Assembly: GCF_003711105.1 (NCBI RefSeq)
Contig: NZ_CP023865.1
Span: 3,683,001-3,747,000 of the forward strand
From: Actinoplanes teichomyceticus ATCC 31121
GTDB taxonomy: Bacteria; Actinomycetota; Actinomycetes; Mycobacteriales; Micromonosporaceae
Length of the DNA: 64,000 nt
Direction: 5' to 3'
Positions 58,170 through 64,000 of this stretch are shown one piece after another; the first letter of the stretch is position 1; each line of letters begins with the position of its first letter. Under the pieces are notes generated by a model. The model saw only the letters and a list, made by a program, of their open reading frames with translations, had not been told where the DNA came from and did no database searches. The position numbers and the translations under genes are program-made.

Positions 58170-59297
58170 GTGCCGATCAAACTGCGCCACCGTGTCCGAT
58201 TACGACCGCGGTCCGTGGGACGCCGCCTGCGCCGCGCGGCGCTGCCGGCGGCCGAGGCGACCGCCGCCGCCGTGCTGGCCTGGGTGGTCGCGGGCCGGGT
58301 GCTGGGCCACGCCGCCCCGGTCTTCGCGCCGTCCGCCGCGCTGATCGTCCTGGGTGAGTCGCGGGGACGCCGGATGCGGCAGAGCGTCGAGATCATGCTG
58401 GGCGTCGCCGCCGGGGTGCTGGTCGCGGAACTGGCCGTCACGATCCTCGGCGGTGGCACCGGCGCCATCGTCGCCGTCCTGGTGCTGGCGACCGCTCCGA
58501 TGATGGCGGCCGGCGCGAGCAGCACCCTGGTCGTGCAGGCCGCGGCGTCCGCTCTGTACCTGGTCGCGGTCGCCGCGCCGCACGGCGACCCGATGCCGTT
58601 CCGGTTCGCCGAGGCGCTGATCGGCGGTCTGGTGGCGCTGGCCACCAGCCAGTTCGTCGCCGCCCGCAACCCGCTGGCCCCGCTGGTCGCCGAGGCCCGG
58701 CGGACCTTCGCCGGCCTGGCCGGGCTGCTCGAGGACATCGGCGCCGCGCTCCAGCGGGGCGACGAGCCGGCCGCCGAGGCGGCACTGGACCGGGCGCACC
58801 GGATGCACGACTGCGCCGAACGGATGCGTGCCACGGTGCGCGCCGCCGGCGAGACCCTGCGGTTGCGCGTGCGGCGGCGCCGGCGACTCGGGCAGATCCG
58901 TGAGGTCGAGGCGACCACCCACCAGCTGGATCACGTGGTCGGCAACGTCGGGGTGCTGGCCCGCAACGCGGTGACCGTGACCCGGCTGCACGCCGCCGTG
59001 CCGGCGCAGCTCAGCCAGGCCGTGCAGGCGCTGGCGGCCGCGGTCCGCGCCGCGGGGGAGGCCCTGGCCAACGATCTGAGCGGGCACGACGACCCGGCCC
59101 GGCACGCCGGTGCGGCGGAGGACAGCGCGCTGACCGCCGTCCGGATCGCCGCGGAGCTGCTCGCGTCAGGGCCGCCCCTGCCGCTCGCCATGATCATCGG
59201 GCAGATCCGGCTGACCGCCGTCGACCTGCTCCGCGGGATCGGCCACGACCACGACGCCGTCCGGGGGCGGGTGGACGAGGCCCTCGGCCTGAGCTGA
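58170..59297 (+). CDS. FUSC-family inner-membrane protein (aromatic acid exporter-like)
   Basis: 375 residues from GTG. Four to six membrane helices in the first half (about 25-165; VFAPSAALIVLGE and MRQSVEIMLGVAAGVLVAEL), then a long cytosolic helical domain. This is the compact half-FUSC layout related to AaeB/YccS exporters. Cargo unknown. Confidence 0.82.
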   Translation: MPIKLRHRVRLRPRSVGRRLRRAALPAAEATAAAVLAWVVAGRVLGHAAPVFAPSAALIVLGESRGRRMRQSVEIMLGVAAGVLVAELAVTILGGGTGAIVAVLVLATAPMMAAGASSTLVVQAAASALYLVAVAAPHGDPMPFRFAEALIGGLVALATSQFVAARNPLAPLVAEARRTFAGLAGLLEDIGAALQRGDEPAAEAALDRAHRMHDCAERMRATVRAAGETLRLRVRRRRRLGQIREVEATTHQLDHVVGNVGVLARNAVTVTRLHAAVPAQLSQAVQALAAAVRAAGEALANDLSGHDDPARHAGAAEDSALTAVRIAAELLASGPPLPLAMIIGQIRLTAVDLLRGIGHDHDAVRGRVDEALGLS

Positions 59298-59471
59298 GCC
59301 GGCCGGATAGCGGACCCGGCCCGGCGGCGCGACGGTCCGTACGATCCGGTCGCCGGGCTCGGCCTGCGGGAAGCTCAAGCTCGTGAAGCGGGACATGCCT
59401 CGCTCATCGGCACCGGCGTCCCGTTTCCAAGAATCCCGGGACGAGCGCGGGTCACGCCGGCCGCGGCACAG

Positions 59472-59506
59472 CGAAACGGCTCCCCCGTCCGGGGGGAGCC
59501 GTTTCG
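59472..59506. terminator. Strong bidirectional terminator hairpin
   Basis: Perfect 15-bp arms CGAAACGGCTCCCCC and its complement with a 5-nt loop, between the convergent FUSC and Rv0909-like genes. The base of the stem is A/T-rich (GAAAC/GTTTC), giving a T-tract in both directions. Confidence 0.85.
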
Positions 59507-59525
59507 TCGTGCGCCGCGGCCGGCG

Positions 59526-59705
59526 TCACTGCTGGGTGTCGCCGGCCCCGGTGCGCTGCTGGGCCATGTCCACACCCTTGTCCACCTGCTCGGAGTACTT
59601 GTTGCCGGTGCGGTTGTCGACCTGGTCGCCGGCCTTGTCGATGCCCTTGTCGACCTGCTCGTCGTGCTTGTCGGCGAAGTCCTTCGCCTTGTCAAGGAAG
59701 CTCAT
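59526..59705 (-). CDS. Rv0909/MT0933-like small hydrophilic protein
   Basis: 59 residues, ATG 7 bp after AAGGAG. FLDKAKDFADKHDEQVDKGIDKAGD and DNRTGNKYSEQVDKGVDMAQ (each in part) show the paired DKAKD/QVDKG helices of the family annotated as putative antitoxin Rv0909. No toxin gene is adjacent, and the antitoxin role is not proven. It also resembles CsbD-like stress proteins in composition. Confidence 0.82.
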   Translation of the reverse strand: MSFLDKAKDFADKHDEQVDKGIDKAGDQVDNRTGNKYSEQVDKGVDMAQQRTGAGDTQQ

Positions 59706-59946
59706 GCTCAATCTCCTTCGGCGTTGTGCCTTTCGCCATGCCCGGTCGGCGGGCGGGCAAACACCGGCCCGCCGGTGAACTGCCGGGCCGGTCGGTGACC
59801 GTGGGGACGATCACCGCCGGTCCCGCGAGCGGTCACCACACACGCGCATGCGCTCACGGGGGTCACCCGGTCGGTGCGATACGCGGGTCCGGCCGGACCG
59901 AGACGGTAGTTTCTAACGCGGCCCGAGGACGATGGGGGAGCCGCTG

Positions 59947-60930
59947 GTGACTGCGTCGATGACGACGAACACGGAGAAGGACAGCCGGATCGGCTCGCTG
60001 GAAGCGCTGGCCGTGCTGCTGGTGCTGCTGGTGCTGCTGCGCGGGCGGCTGGCCGGGCTGCTCTCCGGGGCCGGCTTGCAGACCTGGGCCACGGTTTTCG
60101 TGTCCGTGCTGGTGCAGGCCGCGCCGTTCCTGGTGTTCGGCGTGGTGCTGTCCGCGGTCATCGCGGTGTTCGTACCCCGGGGTTTCTGGGCCCGGGCGCT
60201 GCCCGGCCATCCCGCGCTGGCCGTGCCGGCCGCCGGTGTCGCCGGCGTCGTGCTGCCCGGCTGCGAGTGCGGCAGCGTCCCGATCGCCGGGTCCCTGATC
60301 CGGCGCGGCGTCACCCCGGCCGCCGCGCTCGCCTTCCTGCTCGCCGCCCCGGCGATCAATCCGATCGTGCTGACCGCCACCGTCGTCGCGTTCCCCGGCC
60401 AGCCGCAGGTGGCCGTCGCCCGCGGCCTGGCCAGCCTGGTGGTCGCGGTCACGATGGGGTGGTTGTGGCTGCGCCTGGGCCGCGCCGAGTGGATCAGGCT
60501 GCCGCACCGCCCGGATCTCGACGACACGTCCCGGGCGCGGGCGTTCTGGGCGGCCTGCCGGCACGACGTCATGCACGCCGGCGGGTTCCTGGTGCTCGGC
60601 GCGGCCGCCGCGGCCACCATCAACGTGCTCGTCCCGGCCCGGTGGCTGCAGAGCCTGGCCGCCGACCCGGTGATCTCGGTGCTCGCGCTGGCCACCCTGG
60701 CCGTGCTGCTGTCGATCTGCAGCGAGGCGGACGCGTTCGTCGCCGCCTCGCTGTCGCAGTTCTCGCTGACCGCACGGCTGGTCTTCCTGGTGGTCGGCCC
60801 GATGGTCGACCTCAAGCTGATCTCGATGCAGGCGGGCGTGTTCGGCCGCCGGTTCGCGATGCGCTTCGCCCCCGCGACGTTCGTCGCCGCCGTCCTGGTC
60901 GGCACCGGCTTCGGGCTGGCCCTGCGGTGA
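59947..60930 (+). CDS. UPF0718 (DUF318) permease
   Basis: 327 residues with about eight membrane helices in two halves. LPGCECGSVPIAGSLIRRGV (Cys-x-Cys) and LSICSEADAFVAASL are the paired re-entrant motifs of this family, thought to carry ions. GTG 59,947 follows GGGGAG; ATG 59,932 is also possible. The stop overlaps the TIGR03943 partner (GTGA), the usual pairing. Confidence 0.9.
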   Translation: MTASMTTNTEKDSRIGSLEALAVLLVLLVLLRGRLAGLLSGAGLQTWATVFVSVLVQAAPFLVFGVVLSAVIAVFVPRGFWARALPGHPALAVPAAGVAGVVLPGCECGSVPIAGSLIRRGVTPAAALAFLLAAPAINPIVLTATVVAFPGQPQVAVARGLASLVVAVTMGWLWLRLGRAEWIRLPHRPDLDDTSRARAFWAACRHDVMHAGGFLVLGAAAAATINVLVPARWLQSLAADPVISVLALATLAVLLSICSEADAFVAASLSQFSLTARLVFLVVGPMVDLKLISMQAGVFGRRFAMRFAPATFVAAVLVGTGFGLALR

Positions 60931-61643
60931 GCCGGATGACCCAGGCGGTGATCATGCTGCTGTTCGGCGGCGCGATCGTCAAGGCCACGCTCACCGACGT
61001 CTACCTGCGATACGTCAAGGAGGGCCTGCGGCCGTTCCTGCTGCTGGCCGGGATCCTGCTGGTCGCGGCCGCGGTCATGACCATCTGGTACGACCTGCGC
61101 CCGACCCGGCACGCCGAGCCCGAGGACGGGCACGGGCACGGGCACGGGCACCACGAGCCTCGCGTCGGCTGGCTGCTCCTGCTGCCGGTGCTCGGGCTGC
61201 TGCTGATCTCGCCGCCGGCGCTCGGGTCGTACGCGGCGAACCAGTCCGGCAGCGTCGGACCGGCCGCCGCCTCCGACTATCCGCCGCTGCCCGACGGCGA
61301 CCCGGTCGAGGTGAGTCTGCTCGACTACGCCTCCCGGGCCGTCTTCGACAGCGGTCGTAGCCTCGCCGGGCGCACCGTGCGGCTCACCGGCTTCATCACC
61401 GCCGGTGCGGACGGCCGGCCGATGCTCGCCCGCATGGTCCTGACCTGCTGCGCGGCCGACGGGCGACCGATCAAGATCGGACTGGCGGGCGCGCCGATCG
61501 ACGCGCCCGCGGACGCCTGGGTCGAGCTGGTCGGCGTCTACACCAGCCAGGTCGGCACCGACCCGGTCAACCGGGCCCCGATCGCGTACCTCGACGTCCG
61601 CTCCTGGCAGGAGGTCGACCAGCCGAAACAGCCGTACGCATGA
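60927..61643 (+). CDS. TIGR03943-family permease partner with His-rich loop
   Basis: 238 residues. Two N-terminal helices, a histidine-rich loop (DGHGHGHGHHEP, about 68-79), a third helix, then an extracytoplasmic domain (about 115-238) with VRLTGFITAG and a double cysteine in VLTCCAADGRPI. It is encoded with UPF0718 permeases and its His and Cys motifs suggest metal handling, perhaps zinc; this is inference. GTG start overlaps the permease stop; its own stop overlaps the next start. Confidence 0.88.
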   Translation: MSRMTQAVIMLLFGGAIVKATLTDVYLRYVKEGLRPFLLLAGILLVAAAVMTIWYDLRPTRHAEPEDGHGHGHGHHEPRVGWLLLLPVLGLLLISPPALGSYAANQSGSVGPAAASDYPPLPDGDPVEVSLLDYASRAVFDSGRSLAGRTVRLTGFITAGADGRPMLARMVLTCCAADGRPIKIGLAGAPIDAPADAWVELVGVYTSQVGTDPVNRAPIAYLDVRSWQEVDQPKQPYA

Positions 61644-62704
61644 CGGCCCGGACGATCGGTGTCCTGCTGGTCGCCCTCGCCGCCGGCGGCGCGCTGCTCG
61701 CCGGCCGGGCGGACCGGCCGGCGCCCGCGCCGGCCCGGAGCACCGACCCGGTCACCGTGGCGGGCGCATGGCCCCACGCCCAGCGGGCCGACCTGCCCGC
61801 CGCTCTGCCCGACGGGTCGCTGTTCACGCCGAAGCTGTATCTCGACGCGGGCACCGCGATCGGCACCGCGCGCACGCCCGGTGAGCGCTCCACCCGCCTG
61901 CTGCTGCGCACCGCCGGCACCCTCCGCGAACTGCGCCGGGCGCACGCCGAGTTCGACAACCTCGCCGCCGCCGGGGACGACGTCGCCTGGACCGAGACGG
62001 GGGAGCGGGCCGCGACGCGGATCTGGGCGGTGAACCGTGCCGACGGCCGGGCGCCGCGCCGGCTCACCGCGGACACCGGCAACGCCGTCTTCTTCGGCAA
62101 CCAGCACGACCTGGTGCTCGCCGGCGGCCGGGTGCACTGGGCCGCGGCACCGCGGCGCGCCGGCTCCACCGAGATCCGGTCGGTGGCGCTCACCGGTGGC
62201 CCGGTCGCCGTGCGGCGCTTCACCGGCGAGTGGGCGCTGACCGCCTGGCCGTGGCTGACCAGTGCCGCGGGCGGCCCGTCCGGCCGCACGCGACTGAAGG
62301 ACATGACCACCGGCCGCACCGTCGAGGTGCCCGTCTCCGCCGGTGAGCAGAGCGAGTGCAACCCCGCCTGGTGCCGCGTACTCGTCTCGGACGGCACCGG
62401 CCTGGTCCGGATCGACGTGATGCGCCCGGACGGCTCGGCGCGCCGCCGCGTCGCCGGTGCGACCTCCGGCGCCGCCGTCAGCGACGTGGCGATCCTGGAC
62501 CGCTTCGAGATCCTGTCCGAGACCGGCCCGCAGTCCGACCTCACCGGCACCGCGGGCCTGTCCGTCCACGACCTCGCCAGCGCCCGCACCGTGACCGTCA
62601 CTCCCGCCGCGACCAGCGCCTCCGCCCGGGGCGGCATGCTGTGGTGGTCCACCGGCAGCGGCGGCGCCACCGCCTGGCACAGTCTGGACCTGCGGACCGT
62701 CTGA
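61640..62704 (+). CDS. Secreted or anchored beta-propeller-like protein (copy A)
   Basis: 354 residues. An N-terminal helix (IGVLLVALAAGGALLAG) is a signal anchor or signal peptide. The rest is beta-rich: VAWTETGERAATRIWAVNRA, DVAILDRFEILSETGPQSDL and GGMLWWSTGSG suggest a TolB-like propeller. It shares layout and motifs with the convergent gene at 62,706-63,779 (WPxAQR, LPDGS, SLDLRTV). ATGA overlap with TIGR03943 puts it in the permease operon. Function unknown. Confidence 0.75.
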   Translation: MTARTIGVLLVALAAGGALLAGRADRPAPAPARSTDPVTVAGAWPHAQRADLPAALPDGSLFTPKLYLDAGTAIGTARTPGERSTRLLLRTAGTLRELRRAHAEFDNLAAAGDDVAWTETGERAATRIWAVNRADGRAPRRLTADTGNAVFFGNQHDLVLAGGRVHWAAAPRRAGSTEIRSVALTGGPVAVRRFTGEWALTAWPWLTSAAGGPSGRTRLKDMTTGRTVEVPVSAGEQSECNPAWCRVLVSDGTGLVRIDVMRPDGSARRRVAGATSGAAVSDVAILDRFEILSETGPQSDLTGTAGLSVHDLASARTVTVTPAATSASARGGMLWWSTGSGGATAWHSLDLRTV

Positions 62705-62731
62705 CTCAGACGGTCCGCAGGTCCAGACTGT
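62679..62731. terminator. Perfect 53-bp palindrome formed by two convergent gene ends
   Basis: Two 26-bp arms, perfectly complementary, around a single C at 62,705. Each arm holds the last seven sense codons (SLDLRTV) plus stop of one paralogue. RNA of either strand folds into a 26-bp hairpin, so it can terminate both genes. Confidence 0.9.
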
Positions 62732-63779
62732 TGCGTACGAACGACGACTGGTCCCCGGTCGACCACCACAGCACCCCGCCGCGGTACCCGACGTTCCCCG
62801 CGTCCGGGCTGACCAGCACCGTCCGCCGGGTCCTGAGGTCGTGGACCAGCAACTCCTGGTTGCCGCTCAGCTCCGACTGCGGCCCCACCCGGCCGAACAC
62901 CTCGAAACGGTCCAGCACCGCGACGTCCTCGATCGCCGTCGCCACGGCACCCTCGGCCACCTTGCGGCGGGCCGAACCGTCCGGGTGGGCGAGCTCGATC
63001 CGCGCGTAGCCGTCGGCGTTGAGCGACACCATCCGGCACCACGACGGGCTGCACGCGGTGATCGCCCGCGCGGCCGACGGGGTCGCGGCGGTCCGGCCGG
63101 TGGTGAGGTCGCGCAGCGCCGTGACACCGCGCGCGGAGGTCTGCCCGTCGACCGCCCAGGGCCACGCCGACAGCGACCAGGAGCCGGCCGCCCGTTCCAC
63201 CGTGACCCGGCCACCGGTCAGCGGCACCGACCGGAACTCGGTCCGCTCGCCCGGGCCGGCCGCCACCCAGTGCACCATCGCGTCGGCGATCACCAGGTCG
63301 TACTGCGAGTCGCGCAACCGCATCGCCCCGACCTCCGCGGTGATCATCCGGGCCGGGGCGTTCCCGCGCAGGCCGGCACGCCACAACTGCTGCCGCCCGT
63401 CGACACTCTCCACCCAGACGAGCGTGTCGCCGGATCCGGTCAGGGCCGCGAACGGCGCCCGCTGCTCGGACGGCACCTTCCGCAGCTGCCGGATGCTGCC
63501 GTCGGACTGCCGCAGGATGAGGCGCAGGGTCCGGCCGTCGACGCTCTGCACCGTGCCGGCCGAGGTCCGCGCGTCCAGGAACAGGGCGGGGGAGTACTCG
63601 CTGCCGTCCGGCAGCCTCGACGGGACGCTGCCGCGCTGCGCGTCCGGCCAGGCCGTGGCGAGGGCGAGCGGTTGCGGCGCGCCGGACCGGGCGGGCGCCC
63701 CGAACAGCAGCGCCGCGCCGGCGGCCAGCGCCACACCGAGGGCGATCAGCGTACGGGGCAGACGTCCACGCTCCGGCAT
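62706..63779 (-). CDS. Secreted or anchored beta-propeller-like protein (copy B)
   Basis: 357 residues. Signal-anchor-like N-terminus (TLIALGVALAAGAALLFG). Beta-rich repeats: DTLVWVESVDGRQQLWRAGL, DVAVLDRFEVFGRVGPQSEL, GGVLWWSTGDQSSF. Its order of motifs and the C-terminal SLDLRTV match the paralogue facing it, though most of the sequence has diverged. ATG 63,779 (MPERGRL) is chosen. Function unknown; possibly a cell-surface sensor or ligand-binding protein. Confidence 0.75.
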   Translation of the reverse strand: MPERGRLPRTLIALGVALAAGAALLFGAPARSGAPQPLALATAWPDAQRGSVPSRLPDGSEYSPALFLDARTSAGTVQSVDGRTLRLILRQSDGSIRQLRKVPSEQRAPFAALTGSGDTLVWVESVDGRQQLWRAGLRGNAPARMITAEVGAMRLRDSQYDLVIADAMVHWVAAGPGERTEFRSVPLTGGRVTVERAAGSWSLSAWPWAVDGQTSARGVTALRDLTTGRTAATPSAARAITACSPSWCRMVSLNADGYARIELAHPDGSARRKVAEGAVATAIEDVAVLDRFEVFGRVGPQSELSGNQELLVHDLRTRRTVLVSPDAGNVGYRGGVLWWSTGDQSSFVRNSLDLRTV

Positions 63780-63864
63780 GGCGCGATGGTAGCCCCGGGC
63801 CGCCGGCCGGACCCGGCGCGCCGGCCTGGTGGTGACGTCCGCTCGAAGTCGGGAGGATGCCCCC

Positions 63865-64000
63865 ATGAGCGTGACCACGAGCTACGGCCGGCCCGGGACC
63901 GGCGGACCAGGCGTAACACCGCAGCGGTATGACCAGCTGGTGGCGCAGTCCCGGGACTTGGTGCGTGAACACGGCCGCATCCGGTTCACGTCGAGGGACG
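63865..64000 (+). CDS. Start of an unidentified gene (cut by window edge)
   Basis: ATG 8 bp after GGGAGG; 45 codons are visible and open to the edge. PQRYDQLVAQSRDLVREHG reads as a helical segment. Too short to assign. Divergent from the copy B propeller-like gene. Confidence 0.6.
   Translation, partial: MSVTTSYGRPGTGGPGVTPQRYDQLVAQSRDLVREHGRIRFTSRD

Noticed and set aside
59526..59705. Toxin-antitoxin module
   Set aside because: Only the Rv0909-like small protein is present; no toxin candidate adjoins it.

Overview
The window is very GC-rich, uses many GTG starts, has tight ATGA/GTGA stop-start overlaps, and carries gene families typical of Actinomycetota (F420-type LLM oxidoreductase, SCO6745-like protein, LAL and SARP regulators, Rv0909-like protein, CmtR-type ArsR). 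A chromosome of a filamentous actinomycete, probably Micromonosporaceae such as Actinoplanes, fits best; this is inference from gene content and base composition, not from a marker gene. No rRNA, tRNA, CRISPR array, phage or complete insertion sequence was seen.

Layout. 0-2.9 kb: end of a membrane-anchored molybdopterin oxidoreductase, a small membrane protein and a two-component pair. 2.9-7.4 kb: 32-bp repeats, a stand-alone (p)ppGpp synthetase, 18-bp repeats, a secreted rhamnogalacturonan lyase behind a LacI-type palindrome, and an SCO6745-like protein. 7.5-15.4 kb: hybrid PAS histidine kinase, Baeyer-Villiger monooxygenase, ferredoxin and ferredoxin reductase, TetR, and an orphan PD-(D/E)XK protein. 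15.5-19.3 kb: metal-efflux operon (CmtR-like sensor plus two CDF transporters) divergent from a repeat-tailed membrane protein. 19.3-29.5 kb: SAM hydrolase (DUF62), TetR/DUF4865 pair, a large GAF/PAS kinase coupled to a truncated CheB-like domain, an IS110 scar, PadR with its membrane partner, and a PIG-L deacetylase. 29.6-33.7 kb: two secreted esterases with CBM2 modules and a PaaX regulator. 33.8-40.4 kb: ArsR/RibD/AHSA1 operon, Ntn hydrolase and GNAT genes among debris of transposases, a resolvase, a superoxide dismutase and a flavin oxidase. 41-49 kb: a large secreted hydrolase, DUF2267, a LAL regulator, and a GAF-LuxR regulator with a decayed paralogue. 49.4-64 kb: metallophosphoesterase, TetR/thioesterase, dehalogenase-fold hydrolase, SARP, two Hsp20 genes (one with a CIRCE operator), aquaporin, FUSC protein, UPF0718/TIGR03943 permease pair, and two related secreted proteins facing each other.

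How it works together. Most units are small accessory operons with their own regulator and, in several cases, a visible operator: CmtR-like/CDF, ArsR/AHSA1, TetR/DUF4865, TetR/thioesterase, PadR/membrane protein and CIRCE/Hsp20. Secreted polymer-degrading enzymes (rhamnogalacturonan lyase, two CBM2 esterases, a large lipase-fold protein) suggest a plant-litter or soil saprophyte. The most unusual items are a perfect 53-bp palindrome formed by the identical 3' ends of two convergent paralogues (62,679-62,731), a minimal CheB-like protein translationally coupled to a sensor kinase, an orphan PD-(D/E)XK protein, a fluoroacetate-dehalogenase-fold enzyme with a remodelled pocket, and a cluster of decayed genes at 37.8-40.4 kb. 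Short tandem repeats of 15-33 bp are unusually frequent.
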